7,366 nt of DNA from Aquamicrobium sp. (GCA_014860725.1 JACZJD010000360.1:1-7366); one strand, 5' to 3'. Counted from the first letter of the stretch, positions 1-7,102 are shown. Numbers and translations are program-made. The notes: a model not told the origin generated them from the sequence alone.

Positions 1-1191
1 CGGCTCGCCGTCGCGATAGAGCTTGACGAGGTTGCACAAAAGCACGGTCAGCTTGAGCTTGTTGTCCGACACGGCGTTGGCCAGCGCCTCCAGCCGCTTG
101 ACATAGCCGCCATGGTCGGCGCCGAGCACGAAGATCAGCTCTTCGAAGCCGCGGGCGTACTTGTCCTTCATGTAGGCGACGTCGGCGGCGAAATAGGTGT
201 AGGAGCCGTCGGACTTGACCAGCGGCCGGTCCTGGTCGTCGCCGACCACGGTCGAGCGGAACAGCGTCTGCTCGCGGTCCTCCCAGTCCTCGTTCTTCTC
301 GCCCTTGGGCGGGGGCAGCTTGCCCTTGTAGACGTGGCCCTTGATCGTCAGGTCCGCGATCGCGCCGCGGATCGCCGCCGCATTGTCGGCGTGCAGCGTG
401 CGCTCGGAAAAGAACACCTCGTGATGGACGTTGAGCGCGGCCAGATCCTCGCGGATCATCACCATCATCGCGTCGATGGTGCGGTCCTTGACGATGGCGA
501 GCGCCTTCTCCTCGGGCATCTGGTTGAGACTGCGGCCGAACTCGTCGGCCAGCGCCCTGCCGACCGGCACCAGATAGTCGCCGGGATAGAGCCCGGCCGG
601 GATCTCGCCGATCTCCTCGCCCAGCGCCTCGCGATAGCGCAGCATGACGGAGCGGGCGAGCACGTCGATCTGCGCGCCGGCGTCGTTGATGTAGTATTCC
701 TTGGTCACGTCGTAGCCGGCGAAACCCATGATGTTGGCGAGCGCGTCGCCCACCACCGCGCCGCGGCAGTGGCCGACATGCATCGGCCCGGTCGGGTTGG
801 CCGAGACGTATTCGACATTGACCTTGCGCCCCGCGCCGACGGTGGAGCGGCCGTAATCCTCGGCCTCGTCGAGGATGCCGGCGAGGCGCGCCTGCCAGAA
901 GCCGTCGGCGAGCCTCAGGTTGACGAAGCCCGGCCCCGCGACCTCGACCGCCGCCACGTCCGGGTCGGAGCGCAGCGCGGTCGCGATTCTTTCGGCCAGC
1001 GCGCGCGGGTTCTCGCCCACGGCCTTGGCCAGCACCATCGCGGCGTTGGTCGCGAGGTCGCCGTGGCTGGGGTCGCGCGGCGGCTCGACCGTGAGGCGGG
1101 AGAAATCGAGCGCCCCGCCGTCCTTCGGCTGAAGCCCGAGGCTTTCGACCGCCCCGACGATGCGCGATGCGAACTGCGCGAAGATGTTCAT
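1..1191 (-). CDS. argS: Arginyl-tRNA synthetase, N-terminal 397 residues (runs off left edge)
   Basis: Class I aminoacyl-tRNA synthetase that charges tRNA-Arg with arginine using ATP in the cytoplasm. The open frame starts at ATG 1191 and is still open at base 1, giving 397 codons; the family is usually about 580-590 residues, so roughly a third is missing. The N-terminal tRNA-recognition (Add-1) domain spans about residues 1-110, including the PSHGDLATN segment near 41-49. The nucleotide-binding signature follows as [12 protein letters not shown] at about 130-141, with HVGH as the HIGH box. Further family blocks are YYINDAGAQ (about 167-174) and LGADHGGY (about 356-363). The KMSKS-type loop and the anticodon-binding domain lie outside the window. 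The ribosome site before the ATG is weak (AGG about 8 bases upstream). It follows dgt on the same strand after 61 bp and may be co-transcribed with it. Identification is secure. Confidence 0.97.
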   Translation of the reverse strand, partial: MNIFAQFASRIVGAVESLGLQPKDGGALDFSRLTVEPPRDPSHGDLATNAAMVLAKAVGENPRALAERIATALRSDPDVAAVEVAGPGFVNLRLADGFWQARLAGILDEAEDYGRSTVGAGRKVNVEYVSANPTGPMHVGHCRGAVVGDALANIMGFAGYDVTKEYYINDAGAQIDVLARSVMLRYREALGEEIGEIPAGLYPGDYLVPVGRALADEFGRSLNQMPEEKALAIVKDRTIDAMMVMIREDLAALNVHHEVFFSERTLHADNAAAIRGAIADLTIKGHVYKGKLPPPKGEKNEDWEDREQTLFRSTVVGDDQDRPLVKSDGSYTYFAADVAYMKDKYARGFEELIFVLGADHGGYVKRLEALANAVSDNKLKLTVLLCNLVKLYRDGEP

Positions 1192-1216
1192 GTCGTACCT
1201 GCCCGGATTGGGGAAA

Positions 1217-1255
1217 GCGAGGTCGGAAGCCTCGCGGAATTAGGCGGTCCGCCTA
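1217..1255 (-). other. Two small hairpins in the dgt-argS gap
   Basis: Two inverted repeats occupy most of the 61-bp gap. The first is TAGGCGG-T-CCGCCTA at 1241-1255, a perfect 7-bp palindrome around one base that includes the dgt stop codon TAG (1253-1255). The second is GCGAGG/CCTCGC at 1217-1235, a 6-bp stem with a 7-base loop, followed on the minus strand by TTTCCCC. With only three T residues this is a poor intrinsic terminator. It could be a partial terminator, an RNA-processing or stability element, or chance in GC-rich DNA. Confidence 0.35.
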
Positions 1256-2467
1256 GCCCAATTCCGGAGTCCGGTCAAACAGGCGCCGGTGTTCCTTGAT
1301 GGCGTAGGTGTCGGTCATGCCGGCGATGAAATCCGCGACGTAGCGCGCCCGCACCGCCTCGTCGGCAAGCTCCGCCTCGTGGCCGTGGCCTTCCGGCATG
1401 TCGGCGGGCGCCTCGAAATAGCGGTGGAAGAGGTCGCGGACGATGCTGTCGGCGCGCTCGCGCACGTCCATCACGCTCGGATGGCGGTAGAGGTTCGCGT
1501 AGAGGAAGGTCTTGAGCTCCTTCTCCGCCGCCGTCATCGCCGCCGAGAAGGTGACGACGGGCCGGCCGGCATGGTGGATGTCGGCCGTGCTCTGCGGCGC
1601 CAGCTCCTCGACGGTGCGCTGCGCCGTGGCGATGGCGTCCTCGACCATGGCGGTGATCTGCCGCCGCACCAGCTCGTGGCCGGTGCGCACCGCGTCGAGG
1701 CCGGGATAGCGCTCGCGCACCGCGGCGAGGATGCCCGCCGGCAGCGACACCGCCTCCAGCATGTCGAGCGTCAGCAGTCCCGAGCGCAAGCCGTCGTCGA
1801 TGTCGTGGGCGTCGTAGGCTATGTCGTCGGCGATCGCCGCCGCCTGCGCCTCGACCGAGGCGTAGCGGTCCAGTTCGAGATCGAAGCGGGCATTGAAGCT
1901 CAGGATCGTCTGCGGCACCTCGCCCTTCAGCCCCCTCCCTTCCGCGTCGGTCAGCGGGCCGTTGTGCTTGACGAGCCCTTCCAGCGTCTCCCACGTCAGG
2001 TTCAGGCCGTCGAACTCGGCATAGCGCCGCTCGAGCCGTGTGACGATCCGGAGCGACTGGGCGTTGTGGTCGAACCCGCCCCACGGCCGCACCAGCGCGT
2101 CGAGCGTCTCCTCGCCGGTGTGGCCGAACGGCGTGTGGCCGAAATCGTGCACGAGGGCGATGGCCTCGGCCAGGTCCTCGTCGGCGCGCAGCGCGCGGGC
2201 GATGGCGCGGGCGATCTGCGCCACCTCGATGGTGTGGGTGAGTCGCGTGCGGTAGTGGTCGCCCTCGTGGGCGATGAACACCTGCGTCTTGTGCTTCAGC
2301 CGCCGGAAGGCGGTCGAATGGATGATGCGGTCGCGGTCGCGCTGGAAGGGCGTGCGCGTCCGGCTTTCCGGCTCGGGAAAGAGGCGGCCGCGCGACCGCG
2401 CCGGATCGCAGGCATAGGGCGCGCGCGGCCGGTAGCCGAAGCCTATGCGCTCGAACGATGCCGTCAA
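1253..2467 (-). CDS. dgt: Deoxyguanosinetriphosphate triphosphohydrolase-like protein, probable TTG start
   Basis: HD-domain hydrolase of the Dgt family, which removes triphosphate from dNTPs to give deoxynucleosides and so helps control the DNA precursor pool in the cytoplasm. I read 404 residues from TTG 2467. This start has AGGGGA about 7 bases upstream and places the conserved N-terminal segment [15 protein letters not shown] at residues 8-22. The same frame stays open upstream to an ATG at 2650, but those 61 extra residues lie antisense to erpA and are low-complexity and arginine-rich, so I reject that start. Metal-binding HD residues are visible: H78 (RLTHTIEV), H107-D108 ([12 protein letters not shown]) and an aspartate in the [14 protein letters not shown] segment, about 213-226. 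[25 protein letters not shown] (about 40-64) is another strong family block. It is divergent from erpA and lies upstream of argS on the same strand. Substrate preference among dNTPs cannot be read from the sequence. Confidence 0.93.
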   Translation of the reverse strand: MTASFERIGFGYRPRAPYACDPARSRGRLFPEPESRTRTPFQRDRDRIIHSTAFRRLKHKTQVFIAHEGDHYRTRLTHTIEVAQIARAIARALRADEDLAEAIALVHDFGHTPFGHTGEETLDALVRPWGGFDHNAQSLRIVTRLERRYAEFDGLNLTWETLEGLVKHNGPLTDAEGRGLKGEVPQTILSFNARFDLELDRYASVEAQAAAIADDIAYDAHDIDDGLRSGLLTLDMLEAVSLPAGILAAVRERYPGLDAVRTGHELVRRQITAMVEDAIATAQRTVEELAPQSTADIHHAGRPVVTFSAAMTAAEKELKTFLYANLYRHPSVMDVRERADSIVRDLFHRYFEAPADMPEGHGHEAELADEAVRARYVADFIAGMTDTYAIKEHRRLFDRTPELG

Positions 2468-2496
2468 ATCCCGTCCCCTGCCGCGCCGGCGGCGTG

Positions 2497-2527
2497 TTGA
2501 CTTGCCCCTCCCCGCTTCATACCTATT
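2497..2527 (+). promoter_or_regulatory. Candidate erpA-xth promoter
   Basis: TTGACT at 2497-2502 matches the sigma-70 -35 box at five of six positions and sits in a GTGTTGACTTG context like that of rhizobial housekeeping promoters. The -10 is unclear: an AT-richer patch at 2518-2527 (CATACCTATT) lies at about the right distance, but no hexamer within it matches well at 17-bp spacing. A transcription start in the low 2530s would leave a leader of about 20-25 bases before the erpA ATG. Confidence 0.4.
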
Positions 2528-2545
2528 GAGCGGATGCGAAAGCAA
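2516..2545 (-). promoter_or_regulatory. Candidate dgt promoter, overlapping the erpA promoter
   Basis: On the minus strand, TTGCTT (2540-2545) and TATGAA (2516-2521) are separated by 18 bp and resemble -35 and -10 boxes at three and four of six positions. The -10 falls on the same bases as the presumed erpA -10, so the two divergent promoters would compete for one site. The match is weak. Confidence 0.25.
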
Positions 2546-2555
2546 GGTGACTGCC

Positions 2556-2906
2556 ATGGGCGTCGAGGCGAAGACGGAGATGAAGGGCGTCGAGGTGAGC
2601 GAGGCCGCAGCGAGGAAGATCGCCGCGCTGCTCGCCGCCGAGCCGGACAAGATCGGCCTGCGCGTCGCGGTCGAGGGCGGCGGCTGCTCGGGCTTCTCCT
2701 ACATCATGGACCTGACCGACACCCGCAACGACGACGACATCGTCATCGAGCGCGACGGCGCCCGGGTGCTGATCGACGACCTGTCGCTGGTCTATATGGG
2801 CGGCTCGGTGATCGACTTCGTCGACGACCTGATGGGCCAGTCGTTCCAGATCAAAAACCCCAACGCGGTCGCCTCCTGCGGCTGCGGCACCTCCTTCTCG
2901 ATCTGA
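2556..2906 (+). CDS. erpA: A-type iron-sulfur cluster carrier / insertion protein
   Basis: Small HesB/IscA/ErpA-family protein that receives Fe-S clusters from the assembly scaffold and delivers them to apo-proteins in the cytoplasm. It has 116 residues, normal for the family. The three cluster-ligand cysteines are present: C44 in the GGGCSGF block, and C108 and C110 in the C-terminal SCGCGTSF block. The FQIKNPNA segment before the second cysteine pair is also typical. The start is ATG 2556, with AAGGTGA at 2544-2550, five bases upstream. An upstream in-frame ATG at 2445 would overlap dgt and add a non-conserved arginine-rich stretch, so it is not used. ATG 2580 is a less well-placed alternative. 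xth follows after 7 bp. The name ErpA rather than IscA is a family-level judgement: there is no isc or suf cluster beside it, which fits a free-standing ErpA. Confidence 0.92.
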   Translation: MGVEAKTEMKGVEVSEAAARKIAALLAAEPDKIGLRVAVEGGGCSGFSYIMDLTDTRNDDDIVIERDGARVLIDDLSLVYMGGSVIDFVDDLMGQSFQIKNPNAVASCGCGTSFSI

Positions 2907-2913
2907 GCGATCG

Positions 2914-3699
2914 ATGAAGATCGCCACCTGGAACATCAACGGCGTTCGCGCGCGCATCGACAATCTCCTGCACTGGCTGAAGGAGAGCGGGCCGGACATC
3001 GTCTGCCTGCAGGAGATCAAGACGCAGGACGACGGCTTCCCCCGCCTCGAGATCGAGGCGCTGGGCTACCATGTCGAGACCCACGGCCAGAAGGGCTTCA
3101 ACGGCGTCGCCATCCTGTCGAAGCTGCGCTTCGACGAGGTCAATCGCGGCCTGCCCGGCGACGACGGCGACGAGCAGGCGCGCTTCATCGAGGGCGTGTT
3201 CTCGACGGGAGGCGGCGCGCTGCGCGTCGTCTCGCTCTATTTGCCCAACGGCAACCCGATCCATGAGGAGCGCAAGTTCGGCTACAAGCTCGCCTGGATG
3301 GCGCGGCTGGAGGCGTGGGCGCAGGCGCGGCTCGCGATGGAGGAGCCGCTGGTGCTGGCCGGGGACTACAACGTCATTCCTCAGCCCATCGACGCCAAGA
3401 ACCCCGCCGAATGGGTCAACGACGCGCTCTACCAGCCCGAAAGCCGCGGCGCGCTGCGCAGGCTCGAATATCTCGGCTTCACCGACGCCGTCCGCGCCGT
3501 GAGCGACGGGCAGATCTTCACTTTCTGGGACTATCAGGGCGGCGCCTGGCAGAAGAACAACGGCATCCGCATCGACCACCTGCTGCTGTCCCCCGAAGCC
3601 GCCGGCCTCCTCGCCGCCGCCTCGGTCGAAAAGCATGTTCGCGTCTGGGAAAAGCCCTCCGATCACGTGCCGGCGGTGGCGGAACTCAGGCTGAACTGA
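2914..3699 (+). CDS. xth: Exodeoxyribonuclease III (AP endonuclease)
   Basis: Exonuclease III family enzyme of the endonuclease/exonuclease/phosphatase fold. It cleaves DNA at abasic sites in base-excision repair and has 3'-5' exonuclease and 3'-phosphatase activities in the family. It has 261 residues, close to the roughly 268 of E. coli Xth. Active-site residues line up: N7 (WNING), E34 (LQEIK), Y109 (SLYLPNGNP), D151 and N153 (AGDYNV), D221 (IRIDHLL), and the catalytic D250-H251 (SDHVP). The first five have the same numbers as in the E. coli enzyme, as I recall them. The start ATG 2914 lies 7 bp after the erpA stop, with only a weak GAG element before it, so translation is probably coupled to erpA and the two genes share a transcript. 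The C-terminus ends normally (VAELRLN). No clear U-tract terminator follows; the palindromic repeats downstream may end transcription. Confidence 0.96.
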   Translation: MKIATWNINGVRARIDNLLHWLKESGPDIVCLQEIKTQDDGFPRLEIEALGYHVETHGQKGFNGVAILSKLRFDEVNRGLPGDDGDEQARFIEGVFSTGGGALRVVSLYLPNGNPIHEERKFGYKLAWMARLEAWAQARLAMEEPLVLAGDYNVIPQPIDAKNPAEWVNDALYQPESRGALRRLEYLGFTDAVRAVSDGQIFTFWDYQGGAWQKNNGIRIDHLLLSPEAAGLLAAASVEKHVRVWEKPSDHVPAVAELRLN

Positions 3700-3724
3700 C
3701 GCCGAAGCGGCCCCGAAGCGCCGC

Positions 3725-3764
3725 CATCCCGGCCCACCTCTCCACCGTTATCTCAGCTCGGCTT
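3725..3764. repeat. Decayed partial copies of the neighbouring repeat arm
   Basis: The core CATCCCGGCC seen in the element's left arm (3774-3783) occurs exactly at 3725-3734. A degenerate version, TATCTCAGCT, lies at 3749-3758 and is preceded by CCACCGT, as in the full arm. The three cores are spaced 24 and 25 bp apart. This looks like eroded or truncated copies of the same arm stacked beside the intact element. Confidence 0.45.
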
Positions 3765-3952
3765 CCCCACCGTCATCCCGGCCAAGGCCGCGCAGCGGCC
3801 GCCGAGCCGGGACCCATTGGCCGCAACATCGTCGGGCGCGGCCCGGTTCTCACCTTGGCGCGTGACAAGAAAGCCGCACGAACCCGCCCCACGGCCGTGC
3901 TACTCAATGGGTCCCGGCTCTCGCTCCGCTCGGCCGGGATGACGCGGTGGGG
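3765..3952. repeat. Intergenic palindromic repeat element (inverted pair of hairpin units)
   Basis: Two hairpin-forming units face each other across about 85 bp. In the left unit TCCCGGC (3776-3782) pairs with GCCGGGA (3806-3812). In the right unit TCCCGGC (3912-3918) pairs with GCCGGGA (3933-3939). The units are also inverted copies of each other: GAGCCGGGACCCATTG (3804-3819) has an exact reverse complement at 3905-3920, and the outer end CCCCACCG...TCATCCCGGCC (3765-3783) recurs inverted at 3932-3952 with a 2-bp insertion. The left unit has a further inner stem, GGCCGC/GCGGCC (about 3786-3799). Dispersed GC-rich palindromes of this kind are common between genes in rhizobial genomes. I cannot assign it to a named family without a search. 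I see no target-site duplication and no transposase. Confidence 0.75.
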
Positions 3953-4087
3953 ATGCTGCGCGCGCTCGGAGAGCCGGAAGCGGCCTCAACCTTCAGGGCT
4001 GATGGCAGCTTGCAGAACGGAATGGCGGGTGAAGAGCGAAGAAAAGCCGCCTCTCCGGGCACGCTCTCCTCGCCGAAAGCGTTGCCC

Positions 4088-4933
4088 TCAGTCGCCCTTG
4101 GCCAGCAGGTCCTGCGCCAACGCGATGGCGGTGCGGCGGTCGGCCTCGTCGGCCAGCGCAAAGGCTTCTTCCTGCATGCCGCGTATCCACGGCCTGTCGG
4201 AGGCCGGCGCGCGTTCGAGCGCGGCGGTCATCATGGCGAGGCCGCGCACGGCCTTGCCGCTCTGGAACAGGAGGTGGCCGAGCGTCGCCTGCGCGCCGGC
4301 ATGGCCCTTCTCCGCCGCGAGCTGGAACCAGCGCCCAGCCTGGCGGATGTTGGACTTCATGCCGCCCTCGCCCGTCATCAGCATCTTGCCGACCTCGAAC
4401 TGGGCGTTCGGATTGCGGTAGGTGGCGGCGGCGCGCATGTAGTAGTCCTGCGCGGCGGCGGGGTTCGCCTGCACGGGCGAGCCGGGAATGCCGCTGCGCG
4501 TATAGGCCCCAAGCGCCACCAGCGCGTCGGAGACATAGCTCTCGTCGGGCGAGCCGGGCTCGACCTCCTGCGCGGCGATCTCCTGATAGAACTTGAACGC
4601 CTCGTAGTCGTTGCGCGCCACGCCGTCGCCCTCGGCATACATGCGCGCGAGCTTCCAGCGCGCGCCGAGCTGGCCGTTGTCGGCCGCGTAGCGATAGGCT
4701 TCGACGGCCTGCTCCTTGTGGCCGCTCTTGTAGGCGGAGAAGCCGAAGCGGAACACCGCCCAGGGGCTCTTCTGCTCGTGGCTCTTCTGCTCGTCCGGCG
4801 TGCCGATCACCGACTGGTCGAGCGCATGGGCCGCTGGCGCCGCGGTCATGGCGCCGACGGCGACCGCGCAGAACATGCCCGCCATCACGAGGCGGTTCGC
4901 CGGTCTTGTGCTCGAAACGTCGTACACGATCAT
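4088..4933 (-). CDS. exoR: ExoR-type periplasmic Sel1-repeat regulator
   Basis: Homologue of rhizobial ExoR. In Sinorhizobium ExoR is exported to the periplasm and binds and inhibits the sensor kinase ExoS, holding down the ExoS-ChvI response that governs succinoglycan production, motility and the acid/symbiosis response. Read from ATG 4933, the protein has 281 residues (S. meliloti ExoR about 268). A signal peptide is visible: R14 ahead of a hydrophobic core at about 15-33, with likely cleavage after AHA (residue 37). Sel1/TPR-like helical repeats follow, e.g. AVEAYRYAADNG...ARMYAEGDGV (about 76-106), a second near 160-190 ending in GKMLMTGEGG, and a third near 196-240 containing AAEKGHAGAQATLGHLLF. 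The end block RAPASDRPWIRGMQEEAFALA matches ExoR closely. I prefer ATG 4933 over ATG 4939 because AAGGA lies five bases before it, whereas AAGG directly abuts the first ATG. A 15-bp tandem duplication gives DEQKSHEQKS near residues 47-56. It has its own upstream region and is probably transcribed separately from ilvD. Confidence 0.9.
   Translation of the reverse strand: MIVYDVSSTRPANRLVMAGMFCAVAVGAMTAAPAAHALDQSVIGTPDEQKSHEQKSPWAVFRFGFSAYKSGHKEQAVEAYRYAADNGQLGARWKLARMYAEGDGVARNDYEAFKFYQEIAAQEVEPGSPDESYVSDALVALGAYTRSGIPGSPVQANPAAAQDYYMRAAATYRNPNAQFEVGKMLMTGEGGMKSNIRQAGRWFQLAAEKGHAGAQATLGHLLFQSGKAVRGLAMMTAALERAPASDRPWIRGMQEEAFALADEADRRTAIALAQDLLAKGD
4766..4795 (-). repeat. 15-bp tandem duplication inside exoR
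   Basis: On the plus strand GCTCTTCTGCTCGTG (4766-4780) is followed directly by GCTCTTCTGCTCGTC (4781-4795), 14 of 15 bases identical. In the protein this is an in-frame five-residue repeat, (D/H)EQKS twice, in the mature N-terminal region before the first Sel1 helix. It keeps the reading frame. Confidence 0.8.
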
Positions 4934-5061
4934 CGTCATCCTTGGCCGCGGGCGGTGCGGCCTGCCTCCCGTCGAACGCCTCTCGCGGGCGTCCTCTCCG
5001 GAAGGCTATCGAGGTGCTCCGGGTTTATGGCGGGAAGTGGGCGATCTGCCATAGCGCGGAA

Positions 5062-5093
5062 GCAACACTCGAAGGATGTCGTATGAGTGTTGC
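5062..5093. promoter_or_regulatory. Perfect 9-bp inverted repeat upstream of exoR
   Basis: GCAACACTC (5062-5070) and GAGTGTTGC (5085-5093) are exact reverse complements separated by 14 bp. They lie about 130-160 bp upstream of the exoR start and beyond the ilvD terminator. No T-tract follows on either strand, so it does not look like a terminator. Position and symmetry suggest a binding site for a dimeric regulator, possibly controlling exoR, but I do not recognise the motif. Confidence 0.45.
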
Positions 5094-5102
5094 GGAATCG
5101 CC

Positions 5103-5139
5103 ACATGAAAATGCCCGCTCCGAAGGCATCGGAGCGGGC
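5103..5139 (-). terminator. Intrinsic terminator of ilvD
   Basis: On the minus strand GCCCGCTCCGA and TCGGAGCGGGC (5113-5139 overall) form an 11-bp perfect stem with a 5-base loop, followed by ATTTTC. It begins about 30 bp after the ilvD stop codon. This is the clearest terminator in the window and separates ilvD from exoR. Confidence 0.8.
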
Positions 5140-5169
5140 CGAAGGTCGATGGCGGCGAAGGAAAGCCGC

Positions 5170-7005
5170 TTATTCGGGCAGGACGCGCACCGCGCCCTTG
5201 TCGGCGCTGGCGGCGAAGGCCGCATAGGCCTTGAGCGCGGTGGTGACGTTGCGCTTGCGCGGGGCGGCCGGCTTCCAGCCGAGCCGGTTCTGCTCGGCGC
5301 GGCGCGCGGCCAGCTCCTCGTCCGGAACGCGCAGGCTGATGGTGCGGCCGGGAATGTCGATGTCGATGATGTCGCCGTTGCGCACCAGCCCGATCGCCCC
5401 GCCGCCTGCGGCCTCCGGCGAGACGTGGCCGATGGACAGGCCAGACGTGCCGCCGGAGAAGCTGCCGTCGGTCAGCAGCGCGCAGGCCGCGCCCAGCCCC
5501 TTCGATTTCAGGTAGCTGGTCGGGTAGAGCATCTCCTGCATGCCCGGTCCGCCCTTCGGCCCCTCGTAGCGGATGACGACGACGTCGCCCGCCTTGACCT
5601 CGTTGCCGAGAATGCCCTTCACCGCCGCGTCCTGGCTTTCGAAGACCACGGCCGGGCCGGAGAATTTCAGGATGGATTCGTCCACGCCCGCCGTCTTCAC
5701 CACGCAGCCGTCGAGCGCGATGTTGCCCTTGAGCACGGCGAGGCCGCCGTCCCTGGAGAACGGATGCTCGGCCGAGCGGATGACGCCGGTCTCGCGGTCG
5801 AGGTCGAGGTCGTCCCAGCGGCGGTCCTGGCTGAAGGCGGTCTGCGACGGCACGCCGCCGGGCGCGGCCATGTAGAACTCGCGCACCGCGGCGCTGTTGG
5901 TGCGGGCGATGTCCCAGCGGTCGATGGCGTCGCCGAGGCTGGCGGCATGGACGGTCGGCTGGTCGCGGTTGATGAGGCCGGCGCGGTCGAGCTCGCCGAG
6001 GATGGCGAAGATGCCGCCGGCGCGGTGCACGTCCTCCATGTGGACGTCGCTCTTGGCCGGCGCGACCTTGCACAGCACCGGCACCTTGCGCGACAGCGCG
6101 TCGATGTCGTCCATGTCGAAGTCGATGCCGCCCTCGTGCGCGGCGGCCAGGATGTGCAGCACCGTGTTGGTCGAGCCGCCCATGGCGATGTCGAGCGTCA
6201 TGGCGTTCTCGAACGCGCCGCGCGAGGCGATGTTGCGCGGCAGCACGTTCTCGTCGCCCTGCTCGTAGTAGCGCTGGGCGAGGTCGACGATCAGATGCCC
6301 TGCCTCGACGAAGAGCCGCTTGCGGTCGGCGTGGGTGGCGAGCGTCGAGCCGTTGCCCGGCAGCGACAGGCCGAGCGCCTCGGTCAGGCAGTTCATCGAG
6401 TTGGCGGTGAACATGCCCGAGCACGAGCCGCAGGTCGGGCAGGCCGAGCGCTCGATCGCCTTGACGTCCTCGTCCGAGACCTTGTCGTCGGCCGCCGCCA
6501 CCATGGCGTCCACGAGGTCGAGCGCGTGGCTCTTGCCGGCGAGCACCACCTTGCCGGCCTCCATCGGCCCGCCGGAGACGAAGACCGACGGGATGTTGAG
6601 GCGCAGCGACGCCATCAGCATGCCGGGGGTGATCTTGTCGCAGTTGGAGATGCAGACCATGGCGTCGGCGCAGTGCGCGTTGACCATGTATTCGACCGCG
6701 TCCGCGATCAGCTCGCGCGACGGCAGCGAGTAGAGCATGCCGTCATGGCCCATGGCGATGCCGTCGTCCACCGCGATGGTGTTGAACTCCTTGGCGACGC
6801 CGCCCGCCGCCTCGATCTCGCGCGCCACGAGCTGGCCGAGGTCCTTGAGGTGCACGTGGCCCGGCACGAACTGGGTGAAGGAGTTGACCACGGCGATGAT
6901 CGGCTTGCCGAAGTCGCCGTCCTTCATGCCTGTGGCGCGCCACAGGCCGCGCGCGCCCGCCATGTTGCGGCCGTGGGTCGTCGTACGGGAGCGATAGGGG
7001 GGCAT
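5170..7005 (-). CDS. ilvD: Dihydroxy-acid dehydratase
   Basis: Fe-S and Mg-dependent IlvD/Edd-family dehydratase that converts 2,3-dihydroxy-isovalerate and 2,3-dihydroxy-3-methylvalerate into the 2-keto acids leading to valine, leucine and isoleucine (and pantothenate). It has 611 residues, close to E. coli IlvD (616). Expected ligands and catalytic residues are present at the family positions: D81 (VDDGIAMGH), C122-D123-K124 ([10 protein letters not shown]122 a cluster ligand, D123 and K124 at the Mg site), C195 ([11 protein letters not shown]), E491 ([10 protein letters not shown]) and S517 ([22 protein letters not shown]), the presumed proton acceptor. Spacing and the long CX2C-type motif point to the IlvD rather than the Edd or sugar-acid branch. 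The start [19 protein letters not shown] is the usual N-terminus; GGAAA lies just upstream. A good terminator follows it and a candidate promoter lies in the valS-ilvD gap, so it is probably monocistronic. Confidence 0.97.
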   Translation of the reverse strand: MPPYRSRTTTHGRNMAGARGLWRATGMKDGDFGKPIIAVVNSFTQFVPGHVHLKDLGQLVAREIEAAGGVAKEFNTIAVDDGIAMGHDGMLYSLPSRELIADAVEYMVNAHCADAMVCISNCDKITPGMLMASLRLNIPSVFVSGGPMEAGKVVLAGKSHALDLVDAMVAAADDKVSDEDVKAIERSACPTCGSCSGMFTANSMNCLTEALGLSLPGNGSTLATHADRKRLFVEAGHLIVDLAQRYYEQGDENVLPRNIASRGAFENAMTLDIAMGGSTNTVLHILAAAHEGGIDFDMDDIDALSRKVPVLCKVAPAKSDVHMEDVHRAGGIFAILGELDRAGLINRDQPTVHAASLGDAIDRWDIARTNSAAVREFYMAAPGGVPSQTAFSQDRRWDDLDLDRETGVIRSAEHPFSRDGGLAVLKGNIALDGCVVKTAGVDESILKFSGPAVVFESQDAAVKGILGNEVKAGDVVVIRYEGPKGGPGMQEMLYPTSYLKSKGLGAACALLTDGSFSGGTSGLSIGHVSPEAAGGGAIGLVRNGDIIDIDIPGRTISLRVPDEELAARRAEQNRLGWKPAAPRKRNVTTALKAYAAFAASADKGAVRVLPE

Positions 7006-7047
7006 GGCGTTTCCAGACCTTTTTGGCTTTTCCGGCGTTTGAAATAG

Positions 7048-7076
7048 CTAATAGCGGCAACGGGCGGGCCTGTCAG
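7048..7076 (-). promoter_or_regulatory. Candidate ilvD promoter
   Basis: On the minus strand CTGACA (7071-7076) matches the -35 box at five of six positions, and TATTAG (7048-7053) matches the -10 at four of six, with exactly 17 bp between them. Transcription would start near 7041, giving a leader of about 36 bases. That is too short for a leader-peptide attenuator of the kind found before enterobacterial ilv operons. Confidence 0.5.
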
Positions 7077-7089
7077 CGCCCACCCGTTG
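7058..7089 (-). terminator. Hairpin after valS, probable terminator
   Basis: CAACGGGTGGGC and GCCCGCCCGTTG on the minus strand form a 12-bp stem with an 8-base loop, beginning 13 bases after the valS stop. The single non-Watson-Crick position is G-U in the minus-strand transcript but C-A in the plus-strand one, which favours function on the minus strand. The downstream tract is AT-rich (CTATTAGCTATTT) but not a true T-run, so termination may be incomplete. Confidence 0.55.
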
Positions 7090-7102
7090 GGTCAGGCGGA
7101 TG

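Larger units (their letters stand above)
3700..4087. other. Non-coding gap between convergent xth and exoR
   Basis: I see no credible gene in these 388 bp: frames crossing them are arginine- and proline-rich shadows with no family resemblance. Bases 3725-3952 are repeat-derived (see the repeat entries). Bases 3953-4087 show no promoter, no convincing hairpin with a U-tract for either gene, and no tRNA or other recognisable RNA. Confidence 0.7.

Noticed and set aside
112..2500. Two plus-strand open frames of about 400 codons (112-1299 and 1289-2500)
   Set aside because: They are antisense to argS and dgt, with low-complexity composition and no recognisable domain.
2468..2650. N-terminal extension of dgt to ATG 2650
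   Set aside because: It overlaps the erpA coding region antisense, is not conserved in character, and a TTG with a good ribosome site lies at the conserved start.
3890..3899. CACGGCCGTG palindrome within the repeat spacer
   Set aside because: A 10-bp palindrome in GC-rich DNA is expected by chance, with no supporting context.
4030..4087. Possible terminator of exoR on the minus strand (GGCGGCTTTTC)
   Set aside because: There is a short T-run, but I could not find a stem of useful length before it.
3315..5086. Plus-strand open frames running from xth through the intergenic gap and across exoR
   Set aside because: They cross palindromic repeats and shadow xth and exoR in other frames; arginine- and proline-rich, no motif, no plausible ribosome site.
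4906..7047. A 713-codon plus-strand open frame opposite ilvD
   Set aside because: It is the antisense shadow of ilvD, which is conserved over its full length with all active-site residues. The translation is rich in R, A, V, H and D with no family motif. Long antisense frames are expected in GC-rich genes with codon bias at the third position.
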